A DNA stretch of 64,000 bases, taken from Eutreptiella sp. 'Long Island Sound 2002' (lineage: Eukaryota > Euglenozoa > Euglenophyceae > Eutreptiales > Eutreptiaceae). The notes below the pieces were generated by a model. It was not told the origin of the DNA. It worked only from the letters and a program-made list of their open reading frames with translations, and searched no databases. This document shows positions 20,475 through 32,800 of the stretch, piece by piece. Each line of letters opens with the position of its first letter. The stretch's first letter is position 1. The stretch is from assembly GCA_964036045.1 (NCBI GenBank), contig OZ038390.1, positions 35,526,974 to 35,590,973 on the forward strand. The letters are read 5' to 3'. Made by a program: the position numbers and the translations under genes.

Positions 20475-21300
20475 GTCTAGGGGGGGGGGGGGGGGTCTCC
20501 CAAGGGATTGGTACACCACCTGCAGTTTTTCACCTTGGGCAGCTCACAAATCGAAGTTTTTGAAACTTATTTTTTTGATACCATGATCACCTGAAATGAC
20601 TATCCAAGCTATGTAACGCATGTTTTAGGCCGTATTTACGTATTTTTCACCCTATTTGGGTATTGGGCGCAAGGGGGGGGGTGTCTCCCAAGGGATTGGT
20701 ACACAACCTGCTTATGCAGGTTTTCACCCTGTGCAGCTCAAAAATCAAGTTTTCGAAACTTATTTTTCGGATACTGTGATCACTTAAAATGACCATCCAA
20801 GCTATGTAAAGCATGATATAGGCCGTATTTATGTCGTTTTTTCCCTATTTTGTGTGTGCGTTGCTTGGAGTAGATTCTCTGCGAGGTGGACTTGCCGAAG
20901 GCAATAGAATTTTTGCAAAACATTTTTTTTGATATTGTGACCACTTACAATCATGAAATATGCTATGTAAAGCATGTTTTAGCCCCTCTTTATGTGGTTT
21001 TCACCCTATTTGGGTATTGGGAGGGGGGGGCTCCCAAGGGGTCTAGGGCACAACTTGCTGATGTAGTTTTCCCGCCTCGGCAGCTCAAAAATGGAAATTT
21101 CCGAAAGTGATTTTTTGGATACTTTGACCATCCAAAATGATCAAATATCCTATGTAAAGCATGTTTTAGCCCCTCTTTATGTGTTTTTCACCCTATTTGT
21201 GTGTGGGGGGGGGGGGGGGGTGGCTCCCAAGGGGTCTAGGGCACAACCTCCGTATGCAGTTTTCCTGCCTCAGCAGCTCAAGAATGGTTGTCCCTCTCCC
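20475..21300 (+). repeat. ~190-bp satellite, array 2
   Basis: About four units, the last two diverged (CACAACTTGCTGATG and CACAACCTCCGTATG in place of CACAACCTGCTTATG). A word TAGATTCTCTGCGAGGTGGA at about 20871 recurs at 22929 where array 3 ends. Confidence 0.8.
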
Positions 21301-21331
21301 CTCTTCGAGGTGCCTTGGCGAAGGCAATAGA

Positions 21332-22000
21332 ATCACCTCGCAGAGGTTGTTAGATCAAAGCCAGGCAGGCGTATATATGGGGAAAACGCCACATACCCCC
21401 CCATTTTGGCCTTTTTGGGCCTATTCGCGTACCCTACCCCAAGGGGTTGAATTGTTAGTTTAACCCCTTGTAAAATCATTATTTTGTCCAATAAATGCAT
21501 CCCCCAATGAGTTTTTGGTCCGGACCCCCCCAGCCCCCCCCCACTTGAAACCCATTTTTTGAGGTTTTAAGGGAGGGGGGTGGGGGGGGGTGGGGGGGGT
21601 GGGGGGGGGGGGTCAAAAATGTCGAAAAAATGACCCCCCCTTTTTTTGGGTCGAAAATCATGATTCTTTTGGTTTTTTTCGATTTTGAGCCGAAAAAGTG
21701 TTCCTGGGTCCCGACTCTATGGGGTTTGTATGGGGCGGAGTGGGACGAGCGCTCATGCAGTTTATGCATTTTTCAGCCATTTTTGTGATGTTGGCGGTTT
21801 TGGCGACCTTGGTGACCCCGTGGTATCCACTCTGAGGGGTGTGAGTGGGGATGTTGTGACAATATATGCCTACTAGGATACAGAAGGACGTTTTTTGCAG
21901 TCTCTAGCCTTGCTGAGAGCCGGTCACAACCCGTGCCAAAGACGCAAAATGGCTGTTTCCACCAATAATGGCCTGGTGAATGGGCCGGTACACAACCTGC
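21332..22000 (+). repeat. ~700-bp duplicated block, copy 2
   Basis: Direct-orientation partner of the block at 18004. It differs mainly in length of G and C tracts (for example the G-rich run at 21572-21612). Confidence 0.85.
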
Positions 22001-22930
22001 TTATGCAGTTTTTCACCTTGGGCAGCTCAAAAATCGAAGTTTTCGAAACTTACTTTTTTGGTACCGTTATTACCTAAAATGACCATCCAAGCTATATAAA
22101 GCATGTTTTAGGCCGGATTTACATGTTTTTCATCCAATTTGGGTATTAGGTCGGGGGGGGGGGGGTTCCCAAGTAATTTTTTGTACACAACCTGCTTTAT
22201 GCAGTTTTTCACCGTGGGCAGCTCAAAAATCGAAGTTTTCGAAACTTATTTTTTTGATATTGTGACCACCTAAAATGACCATCCAAGCTATATAAAGCAT
22301 GTTTTTGGCCGTATTTACATGTTTTTCATCCAATTTGGGTATTAGGTCGGGGGGGGGGGGGGGTTCCCAAGGGATTGGTACACAACCTGCTTATGCAGTT
22401 TTTCACCCTGGGCAGCTCAAAAATCGAAGTTTTTGAAACTTGTTTTTTTGATATTATGACCATCTAAAATGACCATCTAAGGTATGTAAAGCATGTTTTA
22501 GGCTGTATTTACGTGTCACCCTATTTGGGTATTAGGTTGGGGGGGGGGTCTCCCAAGGGATTGGTACACAACCTGCTTATGCAGTTTTTCACCCTGGGCA
22601 GCTCAAAAATCGAAGTTTTCGAAACTTGTTTTTTTGGTATTGTGACCACCTAAAATGACCATCCAAGGTATGTAAAGCATGTTCTAGGCCGTATGTACAT
22701 GTTTTTCACCCTATTTGGGTATTAGTTCCGGGGGGGTGGGGGGGCTCCCAAGGGATTGGTACACAACCTTATGCAGTTTTCCACCCTGGGCAGCTCAAAA
22801 ATCGAAGTTTTCGAAACTTGTTTTTTTGATACCGTGATCACCTAAAATGATCATCCAAGGTATGTAAAGCATGTTTTAGCCCGTATTTATGTAGTTTCCA
22901 TCCTATTTTGGGTGTGTTTTGCTCGGGGTA
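21985..22930 (+). repeat. ~190-bp satellite, array 3 (five units)
   Basis: GGTACACAACCT begins units near 21988, 22184, 22376, 22564 and 22756, spacing 188-196 bp. Each unit ends in a G9-G14 tract followed by TCCCAAGGGATT. The array stops at a TTTGCTCGGGGTAGATTCTC junction. Confidence 0.88.
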
Positions 22931-23929
22931 GATTCTCTGCGAGGTGGACTTGCCGAAGGCAATAGAATTTTCTTTACTGTCTTTTGGCGAACACCGGACA
23001 CAGTGTGTGCACAATGCGGAAATGAAAGCGCATACGATGACAATGGTACATGAAACATCCGACGCATGTACGAAGCAGTCTTTGTCCCAATCGCTTTCTC
23101 TCCCTGTGCAACGTGCTGCCAAACAGCCACCGGTTTGTGTGAGGCACGTTGCAATAGACTGCAGCGCCCAGTGCTCTCACACCTGGGGCTGTGGGTGCCC
23201 TCTCTCTCATATGGATTGCAGCACCCACATTTTTCCCCCCCGTCTGGTTCTTGTGCTACAGTGCAGGCAGTCATTTTGTGTCGACCCCTTGAAAGCAAAG
23301 GTGAGGAATCTATAGTTGTGAATGCAGGCCAGGGGAAGGTTGGGAATGCCCTGCAGCCTTTGTGTAGCCACTGTTGATGGCTTGTGGCATGTTTTCACTG
23401 CATTTCTGCTACTTTTGTATGCTGAACAAATGGGTTATGTCCTGACTCTATTGGGCAATGTGCCTATAGATTGCGTCGACATACTGCTGGAACATATGTG
23501 CACTCCATACATGGTGCCCAAAGCTTGGCACTCTCTGGCATCATATTCACTCTGATAATCAATTAACTGTGCAAATGATATTTCATTCATTGATTGTGCC
23601 TTTGAACGGTGCACCGTTCTTCATGGTATTTGCTTTGCCCTGTCTACATTTGGTTTTGGCTTCTTTCAGATACGGTGAGTAAATATTTCAGGACTCCGTT
23701 TTTTAATTCCGCTTCTTCAATTTGTTTTGCTGCTTCAAGACAATTTTCCTGGCACAAAATGAGTTTACAAACGTCGTCTGGGAGGCGTTCGGAATTTTCT
23801 TTACTGTCGTTGGCGAACACCGGACACAGTGTGTGTGCGGTGCGGCGGACCCCAGGCACCCATTACTTTCATGGGTTCTGTGCTGTGTGCCCTTACTTTG
23901 CAAGTCTATTTCAAGACCACTTGAAACTA
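22931..23929. repeat. mixed relics, including a second copy of the 16.84-17.10 kb segment
   Basis: 23238-23400 repeats the sequence at about 16830-17000 (CGTCTGGTTCTTGTGCTACA, GTCGACCCCTTGAAAGCAAA, TGCCCTGCAGCCTTTGTGT) with small deletions. 23430-23560 repeats the segment with CATACTGCT(C/G)GAAC. A word GAATTTTCTTTACTGTC followed by GGCGAACACCGGACACAG occurs at about 22966 and again at about 23792. No intact gene. Confidence 0.65.
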
Positions 23930-24308
23930 CTAGGGGGAGTGTTAGTGCGCCGGGTGCGCGCCGGGCATCTTATTTTGACCATTCCCCACCCGTGCCTGTT
24001 TTTGCCCCCACCTCACGAAACAGTACCTTCTCGCCGTGTCTAAGAATTTGGCCCATCTTTTGCACCCAGTTTCTGACGATGGCAAGGGTGGTGGTTGGAA
24101 GTGGTGGGAGTGACGTGTTGTGTTGTTGAATTCTCATATTTTGGCCTATGCAACTTGCCTTGCAGGGAAGGTTTGCGGTCTAGTGCGGTCTACTTGGGGG
24201 ACTTCCCAAGGTGAGGATAAACCTGGGGCTAGAGATAAGATACTTAATACAAAGGTAGCGCGCCGGGCATGCGCCGGGCGCGCGCCGGGCAAACATTCCC
24301 CCCTATAG
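23930..24308 (-). mobile_element. MITE-like element, copy A
   Basis: The 379-bp element begins CTAGGGGGAGTGTTAG and ends AAACATTCCCCCCTATAG, imperfect terminal inverted repeats, each followed internally by GCGCCGGGC repeats. Its interior, read on the minus strand, matches 51558-51913 over its length (TAGTGCGGTCTACTTGGGG, AGGTGAGGATAAAC, TCTCGCCGTGTCTA). It encodes nothing recognisable. Structure and the second full copy point to a non-autonomous DNA transposon; superfamily unknown. Confidence 0.65.
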
Positions 24309-26735
24309 GCAATGTGGGTTCCAAATTTACCCTCCCCCCCCTTGCACAAGCACTACACACACACACGCCACAGAGCACAGGTTCGAAACCAGGTCCTGGT
24401 TGGCCTGCCGTGGAGTCATCGCTTTTGTATTTATGGGATGCTTGCCTAACCGAACCAAGGGGGGGTGCATGCTCTTACCCAAGCGGGCCAAGAAACATTC
24501 CATAGCCGCTGACCACGGTGAGCTCAAGGCAACATTCGGCCCTCGTTGGAGGTGCGCTGCAGTGCAGCAGGTCACAGAATGAACTGAGAGTTGTGACCAT
24601 GACCATATACCTGTGTCATGGGGGTGTATGCGAGTCCTGGATCCGTTGCTCATGACCCTTGCGCAAGCACTGGCTTGTCCAAGGGGGGGAACCCCGTCTG
24701 ACAGTCGCTTTCCTGGTTTTTTCTGACCGGCTTTTTTCTGGTCAGAAGTATAATATGACGTGATTGTGCTCCGATTGTAGAGGGAAAAGCGGGCTTGTGG
24801 TACTTCGTCCTGCCCAACATTCTGCTCGCAACTGCAACCCAATGCTGTTTGTTTTGATGTGATTTTCACCCATGGTTAATGTTGCTAATGTTAACGTTGC
24901 AAGCCTGTTACGTACATCCGGTCCACCGGTGGACATGTGCCCGCCACAATTATTGGTCCTTCTATTCCACAGCTCCTGATGCCCCTGGTGGGCAGTGAGG
25001 ACGTCCACAACATGCTGAAATTTGCTTGCACATTGTGTTCTGGTGCCCTGTTGGGGCAAATGTGGTTAGGGTTAGGTATGGGCAGGTATTCGCCACATGT
25101 GTTCTTTTGGTATTGCGCATCTTGCACAAGTTACGAGGCATCTGGGTTCGCGGCGGTGGCGGCGGTCCCAGTGCACGTCGACATGGCCGTGCCCGGTGGC
25201 AGGTATTCGATCACTTTAGATACACAAAATATTCTCATGACTACCAGTCAGATCAGGACGCCTGCTTGGACAAGCAAATGCTTTCTTGGGTGCATGCTGA
25301 TGTGGCACGAGGCGGCCCGTGGGCCAGACTACCGCCCCAAGTGGGCGGCCGCCTAGTGCCTCAACTTTGTTTGAGCCTCTGCACAAGGCTGTCAATGTTA
25401 GTTGCTGTTTCTGTTGCTGTTTCTCGTTGCCATTTTCCTACATATAGCTGTGAATGGGTTTCCCAGAGCCGTGTCCCATGAACCTTTTGTGCACTCCCCC
25501 TGAATGGCACTGCACTAATGCACTGCCCTGTCTGTTCTTCTGTTTTTCAGGCCAACTGCACAACACGCGACGCCGCAAAGCGGGAGCACAGTGCACACAC
25601 GACATTTCATCCAGCTCATTGAATTTTTACGCAAAGATCCTGATGAATATATGATCTCTGTTTGTTGCGCAATTCGATATTTGTTGACGGTTCCTTGAAT
25701 GCTACAGTGTATACGTATCCCCAATTCTGCTCTACCAAACATTTCCATTTGTTTTCCTCATCTTGCGCTACCAGAATTTCTGTCTATGTTCTCCGACGGC
25801 AACCAGCGGAAAGTTCAGAGATATGCTGTGAGAGTGCTTCCGTGGACTCACAGAACGTCGGATAAACATTGTACAGCTTTGTGTTTTGTGTTCAGAACGT
25901 GCTTTGCATCGTGTTGGAGATCCAGCCGTTACACTCGTGATTTTTGGGCATTTTGAATGAATCGTTGGATTGTCACAGCCGAGTTCTACTTGCCAAACCA
26001 AAACATTTTTGGTCTCCAGTGGCTAACGGCGGTTTCGGACACATGGAAAAAACTGCAGCTTTGGGGAAATTGCTCACCGAAACAAAAACAATGTGATGAT
26101 CATGGAGATGCGCCTATCACAAGCTATGACTCCCTGGGATCGATTTCTCGATTCACCAATCCACTCACTCTGACACTCACTACCAGAACTACAGTGCTGC
26201 CAGAACTAGTGCTACCAACACTTCAATGAACGAATGAATGCTTGAGGTATGAAAACAGTGGCACCAAAGTCAAAGACATTGCCACTCTGATGATGCCACT
26301 TTTTTGCCATTTTGGATGTCATCAATGCAGGTCAGATAAAGATTTCAATTGTATCCCGTGTATTCCATGTCTTTGGACGTTTTCTTTATAGCAAAAACAA
26401 TGGCACGCAATCAGCCAGCCAGTCCAGGGACATCAAACGTCCTCTGAAACCACTGCAACACGACACCCACACATTGTTCATGGGTTGGACACAGGGTGCC
26501 AGGAGGACACGGTCTCTTTCTTCGGTTGTTGGACCCATGTTACCAAACCTGCGCAGACCTTTCCGAGTCTCCAAAGTGGAATTGCGCAGGAATTTGCATG
26601 TATCCACGCTGTCAGGGGAGCTTACCGCAGTGATGGCTGTCTTGACAGCAGGAAACACGAGACACAAAACTGCATTTAGTCACTTGCACGTGCAAACTGC
26701 TCGCCACAGTGAACAAGGTCACAGACAGTGGGGAT
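24309..26735. other. no firm gene; scattered protein-like fragments
   Basis: Around 24915-24990 a frame reads VTYIRSTGGHVPATIIGPS, resembling motifs in decayed frames at 52.5 and 63.2 kb. After a TTTTTCAG acceptor-like site at about 25550 a frame reads RHFIQLIEFLRKDPDEYMIS to a stop near 25697, which looks like a true protein segment. I cannot link these into a gene model. Confidence 0.3.
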
Positions 26736-26739
26736 TAAG

Positions 26740-27125
26740 GCCCACTCCAGGGCACAAATGGGCCTCGGGGCCACACAACTCCCATCATTTAGGGGGGCCC
26801 AAATGCTTCAAAGTGGGGGACATAATGAGGAGTGGCCCACAAGGGGGCCCCGCGGCCACATAAGCCCTATTGTCGGGGGGGGGGGTCCCCAACGCTTTGG
26901 AGCGGGGAACAAGATCAGAAGGCGGCCCACAAGAGGGCTGCGTGGCTACATAACCCCTGCCGTTTGGGGATTTCCCGACGCTGCAGAGTAGCGGACAAAA
27001 TGAAAAGTTGCTCACAAGCGGGCCTCGTGGCTACATATCCCCGGCTGTTGGGAGCGGGGGACAAAATAAGGAGGCCCACAAGTGGGCGTGGTGGCTGCAT
27101 AACCCCGACCATCCGGGGGGCGGCG
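26740..27125 (+). repeat. array of the GCCCACAAGTGGGC family, inverted orientation
   Basis: Four to five units carry GGCCCACAAG(G/A)GGGC, GTGGCTACATA(A/T)(C/G)CCC and GGGGGACAAAAT, that is the reverse complement of the units at 14.6-15.1 kb. Confidence 0.75.
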
Positions 27126-27139
27126 GCGAAAAATGGGGG

Positions 27140-27320
27140 CGCGGGAGCGGCCGGCCGAAAATAAATTCTGGTGGAGGAACTGGGCGAAGATAAATTTCGG
27201 CGGAGCCCCCCTGGCAAAGGAGAATTTTGGCGGAGCAACCAACCGGGAGAAATTGAATTTTGGCGAAGCAATTGGGCGAAAATGAATTGTAGAGGAGCGT
27301 CCAGGGGGAAATGAATTGTG
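27140..27320 (+). repeat. short degenerate tandem repeat (GAA...AATTTTGGCGGAGC)
   Basis: About five units of 30-40 bp share AAATT(T/C)(T/C)GGCG(G/A)AGC with variable spacers between the hairpin-family array and the 310-bp tandem repeat. Confidence 0.65.
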
Positions 27321-27323
27321 GCG

Positions 27324-28375
27324 CATGCGTGTTGGTCACGGCATAATTTGCTAGACAAAAAATTAGGGGCCGCGGGGCTCAATTTTGAGAAAATCGGGCC
27401 CGTCCGGATTGCAGTTCAGGTCACCACAAGTCTGCGTGGCTGTTGATGCAACACCTCTTCCCACACACGCGCGCGCTCGCTCGCCTCGCCTCGCCAAGCC
27501 CAGGGGAGGCATGGCTAGCATGGCATGGAACGGTTTGGGAGGGTATGCCTGTGCCTTATCACCTATGTCACATTGTGGATCCCATTTACCATGAAAAAGG
27601 AGCTACTTGCCCCGTGAAAGTTTTTTGTACACATGCGTGTTGGTCACGGCATAATTTTGCTAGACATAAAAATAGGGGCCGCGGGGCTCAAATTTGAGAA
27701 AAACGGGACCGTGGGGAGTGAAGTTGGGGTCACCACATGTCTGCGGGGCTGTGGATGCAACACCTCTCACCACCCACGCGCACGCTCGCTCGCCTCACCA
27801 AGCCAAGCCAAGGCTAGGCATGGCTAGCATGGCATGGCATGGTTTGGGAGGGTATGCATGCGACTTCTCACCTACGTCACATTATAGATCCCATTTACCC
27901 CCAAAACGAAGCTACTAGACCCCGTGAAACTTTTTTGTGCACATGCCTTTTGGCCACGGCATAATTTTGCTAGACAAAACAATAGGGGCCGCGGGGCTGA
28001 ATTCTAAGAAACTCAGGCCCGTCCGGATTGATGTGGGGGTCACCACATGTCTGTGGGCTTATGGATGCAACACCTCTTCCCGCACGCACGCGCGCTTGCT
28101 CGCCTCGCATTGCCAAGCCAAGGGGTGGCATGGCTGGCATGGCTGGCATGGCATGGCATGGTGTGCGAGGGTATGCCTGCGACTTATCACCTACGTCACA
28201 TTGTGGATCCCATTTAGCCCCCAAAGGGAGCTACTTGCCCCCATGAAACTTTTTTGTGCACATGCATGTTGGTGACGGCATAATTTTGCTAGACAAAAAA
28301 TTAGGGGCCGAGGGGCTCAATTTTGAGAAAAATGGGCCCGTCCGGATTGCAGTCAGGGTCACCACACGTTCACAC
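27324..28375 (+). repeat. tandem repeat, ~310-bp unit, 3.3 copies
   Basis: CATGCGTGTTGGTCACGGCA-type starts lie at 27324, 27632, 27942 and 28261 (periods 308, 310, 319). Units contain TAGGGGCCG(C/A)GGGGCT, a GTCACCACA word, CGCTCGCTCGCCTC, an imperfect GGCATGGC repeat and CACCTA(T/C)GTCACATT. Confidence 0.85.
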
Positions 28376-28780
28376 TTGGCGCCCCCCACCTGAACCTGAA
28401 TCGCTGCAGCCCCCCCCCCCCCCCCCCACCCCGCCCACAAAAAAATGACACCACATATGCATATGGGGCGGCAGCAAACAAATCCCTACCGACTTTTTCA
28501 TCAGATTTCCCTGCCGACATCTCAAAGTAATGTGCATCCACTGCTCCGTGCCTGGGTCTTCCTCCTGCCTTAAACCCCAATTTGGTTCCCCAGGGGAATG
28601 CTTGTGGTACTCAGGGGGCATGGGGGAAATGGGCAGAGCTTCACTTAACAAGTCAGCACCAGTAGCGGGGGTGGCAGAGAGGGGCTCCCAGACCACCCCA
28701 TCCTCACCCCATCCCCCCCCACCCATTCCTAAGTTTGTGGGGAAAAGGTTTCCTGGGCCTTTCCGCCGATGAAAAATTCT
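28376..28780. other. no gene recognised; C19 tract
   Basis: Contains a long C tract at about 28410-28429 and no conserved frame. Confidence 0.4.
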
Positions 28781-29470
28781 CCCAGGCGCGTTCGGCGTAC
28801 AGGGCGGGGGAAATTCCGCGGGGGGATTTTTCCGCGGGGAAAATTCCGTATTTCATCTTGGTGCGGAATTTTCCCCTCATTTTTCGAGGGGAGGTGCGGA
28901 ATTTTCCCCGTGCGGAATTTTGTCCATGTAAGCCACCGTACCACCGTATGCCTTGTGCTTCGCCGCGTGCTCCCATTTGTTTTGTTCCCACTCTTCTGCA
29001 GGTTTTGTCAACCAACAGGGAAGGGGGGGCACGAAGTCGAATAATTTGTGAATGGCGGGCCACGCCATCTACACAGGTGATCTGAGGCACAATGGCACAA
29101 TGCCTTCTCCCAGGATCTGTGATCTGTGATCCATTTAGACATTTAGAAAATTGGTCACTTGCGTTAAGCACATGCGACCTATTGGGAAGGCCCACAATTA
29201 AATGTACTTGAGTGCCTGTTGTAGTGTGTGTCTTTTGGGGATCGCAATCCCAGGATCCCTTTTGCTTCCAATGCACTGAAGATTTGGGAGGTGCGGAATT
29301 TTCCCCTTGATTTTTTGGGACAGGTGCGGAATTTTCCCCTTGATTTTTTGGGACAGGTGCGGAATTTTCCCCTTGATTTTTTGGGACAGGTGTGGAATTT
29401 TCCCCATGCGGAATTTTCCCCTGCGGAAAAATCCCCGTACAGAATTTTCCCCTCCCCTGTAGGTGCATTT
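28781..29470 (+). repeat. GCGGAATTTTCCCC repeats
   Basis: Clusters of (G)TGCGGAATTTTCCCC lie at 28855-28925 and 29291-29460. In the second cluster a 35-bp unit ending TTGATTTTTTGGGACAGG is repeated three times. The core AATT flanked by GGAA/TTCC is palindromic. Between them is non-repetitive sequence without a gene. Confidence 0.75.
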
Positions 29471-29895
29471 AGGGCAAAATATTTCTTCAGCGCCGACCAA
29501 AACTCAGGACCAGTTGGGGGGGGGGGGGGGGCGAAGCACACCCCTGGCGAGAGCAACACCCTTGTCAGAGCAACAGTAGGTGTTGTTTCCACAACTGTTG
29601 GGACTAGAAGCCAATTTGCCCTTGTGTCATGGGCCCCCCTTGTCCGGGCAACGTAGGTGTTGTTTCTGTCAAATTGTGGGACTTTAGTGTCGCTCGCCCA
29701 AGGGGGGGGGGGGGGGCACCCCCGTTGCTGACGTGAAGGTCTGGGAATAGTGGGGGAATGTGGGGGAATGTGCCGAACGGACTCCAAGACAGCCACGCCC
29801 TCAAGCCGCGGCCAATGAGGACGGCAGGTCTCTTACATGGGGAAGGGGCGTTGGCAGCCCCCCCCACCCCCGCCACGCACTTCTGAAGGGGCCAC
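29471..29895. other. promoter-side region of the FKBP gene
   Basis: G tracts at 29517-29531 and 29702-29716, and a roughly 78-bp direct duplication of GTAGGTGTTGTTTC...GTGGGACT at about 29577 and 29655. No other gene seen. Confidence 0.4.
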
Positions 29896-32800
29896 ATGAG
29901 CATCTTCGCCGGTGCTGAGCGCAGCCGCTCCTGCGGCCATGGCCTCATTGGCCTCTGTGCCGTGTTTGGGGCTTGCGTCTCTTTGATGACCTACGCCACG
30001 CGCCCCGAGGCCACCCCCGTCACCGTCCTGCCGCTCGCCCCGGCGTCCACCGCCTCCCCAGCCCTCAGCGCCAGGGCAGGGCCGGCGTCTTCGGCCTCCG
30101 CAATGCCCCGGCCCCGCAGCACAGCCGCGGCGGTGGCGCGCCGCGGTCCCGGGCCTGCGGTCACCGTGTCCCGCGCGGAGCAGCACCCGGCGCTGCCCGG
30201 CGGGAGCCCGGCTCCCCGTTCTTGGGGGCCGCTCGCGACACTGGGCCTCGCTTTCGCGGCCGTGTCCGCCGCGTTGGCGTGGGCTGTCAAGCGGGACTTG
30301 GGGCGGGATCCGGATCGCGGCCCGGGTACCCCGTTGCCATCGCGGCGGGCTGCGCTGTCCGCCGCTGCCGCCGCCACCGCCGTCACGTTGAGACCTCAAG
30401 TGGCGCTCGCGGACATTCCCCCGGGCGGCGAGGTGGTCTACCCGGACTACATCCGCACGCCCTCCGGAGTGCAGTACAAGGACGCCAGAGCGGGGGCAGG
30501 GGACAAGATTGCCGAACGCGGGGACCGCGTGGTGTACACGTGGGAGGGGTACACCATTGGCTACTTTGGGCGCCCCTTCCAGAGGAACAATGGACCGCAG
30601 GGCGGGGCTTTTGAGAACGAAGAAGGGAACAACCGCTTCGTCTTGGGCCGAGGGGAGGTGATCCCCGCGCTGGATGATGTATGTGGCATTGTTATGCCCC
30701 CCCCCCCCCCAAAGGAACCAAGATGCCCACCACTCTAGCCCCAGCCAGGGAGGACAGGGAGCAGCACAATGGGCCTCAATGGCCAGTCGCACACGAATGG
30801 AACTGAGAAGGCAATGAAGGACGTGTGAAAGCACGCGCGGCGGGAGCACAGTGGCGATACCACACCTGACCTTTTGAGCGCCTCCCTCCCCCCCCCCCGT
30901 CTCCGTCCCTCGCCCCTTGCCCAAACATAGATCATCATCTATGGCTGCATCCCTGCCTTCCGATGAGGCTGGTGTGGCGGTTGGTTCTCAGCGTGCCTTG
31001 AAGACTACCAGTGTAGCACCCTCAGCCTAATCAAGTAGGGGGTGGCTCAGGGTTGGCAGTCGGGCGCTGCGGACGAAGGTCATCCACTCTACCACCCCCG
31101 CCGCTACCTTCCCTTGCGTGAAACGCACAATCGTATTGTATCAACGCCCGTTGTGTCCACCGAACCCCGCCCCCTTCGATCACAGGGCGCCTTTTGCTGC
31201 CTCGGGTGGAAAGTGTGGGAGCAGATGACGTGGCACGGGCGGGGCGCCACTCGTGGGGCATCTGGGGCCAACCTGGCAGGAGTGGAAAGGGCGTAGTGTT
31301 TGTGGGGTGTTTGTGGGGTTTGCGGGGGTTGGGGCTGGGTAACAAGCAGCCCGATCCCAGGACCATTATATCAAAAGGGTGCGGTGCAAGTACTGCCCCA
31401 AGAGCGATGAGGGGGGCAAAATGAGGTCGCATCAAGCCACCGTCTTTCATGGCCCCTGCAGTCCCCAACTCCGCCCTCCCCCCCTCTTTTGACTACCAAA
31501 AACGCTGCCGCAATGTCGTCAGCAAGGCGACGTGATGAGCCAGTCTGTTGCCTTGGACAGTGGTGCGGTGTTGAACGCAAAAGACATGGGAAAGGAGGCG
31601 GGAGGGGTATGCCACGAAGGCGAAGTTGCAAGGGCGATATGCACGACCAGCGACAACAAACAACAAACATTTTTTACGACCGTAAAGACAACTGAGGGCA
31701 GATTCTGGTCAAGGCTGTGCAAACTCGGCAAACAGACCGCGTGTATGGGGGCAATGGAGGACAGCCTGGTCTGGTTTGCGAGACTGGCGGTGCAGACATG
31801 GGGGTGGAGCCTCCGGCACAATGCCCCTGTTGAACAGAGACGTCCGCGAGGTGATCATTTCGGGGATTTGGGGGGGGATGAGCTCCTGCAGAGCGGTGGA
31901 GAGCCCAGCGGTGCAGTTTCATTGCGCGGCTGGGGTCCAGGTCTCGGCCGTCATTTCCCGCCGCCGACGGAGAGACACAAACGATGGGACCAAAACAGCG
32001 GCTTGTGCATTGTCAACAACGGAACTCTTTGTTGTGCATGGGGGGGCCTTGCCACCACGGAGGCGCGCACGACACTCGGTTCAACCACAAAGGGGCACGC
32101 GCCAACCGTGGAGGTGCGCACGACACCCGCGGAAACCAGGAAGGTGTGGGCAATGCCCACGTGCACCACGCGGAGAGGTGGAGTATTTGGGCCTCACGCA
32201 CATGGCAACGTGGGGAGGCAGGTGATGGATGACCAGGACAGCACGTGGAGAGGTGGAGCAATCAGGCCTCACGCACGCGGAGACATGGAGTGGACGACCT
32301 GGACGTGGAGGAGAGTGGGCAGCAAAAACCGTAAAACGACCCCCGCAACAACCAGCACAACCCCCAGTGCGCCAACTACTGGGCCCCGCTAACGCAGAAA
32401 CGACACTACAAGGAACACCGGCCGCAGCAGCCGTCAGAAAGCATTGACCCAACGCAGCACACGAAGGGAAGAACGGGTGACTGTCCAGGGCACCGTAAAG
32501 AAACAGCAAGCCGCCGAAATGTCACACAGGGGAGGGGGGACAGTTGTTGCCGGCCCAGCAGCGTGCAAACACACCAAACGCATGCGCCAGGGGTGGGGGA
32601 TACACAAACAGTGACTGGATATGATCAGATTCAATCACTTTCACTCCTTGTCATGCGCACCTTCTACTACTTTGATGTACGCTGACCTGCACCTCATCTA
32701 GTGTGTTCGGTGTCTGCAAGCAGACGTCGTGGCCTTGAGGGCATACCCTGAGGTTTGTACATACCTCCCCCGGGAATTGGGGGCATGTTTTATGCAACGC

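Noticed and set aside
29833-30924. 363-codon open frame on the minus strand
   Set aside because: It is antisense to FKBP exon 1 and owes its length to high GC content; the plus-strand product has clear domains and a targeting leader.
31532-32392. 286-codon open frame inside the FKBP intron
   Set aside because: No domain, internal duplication of DNA words, and it lies within a well-supported intron.
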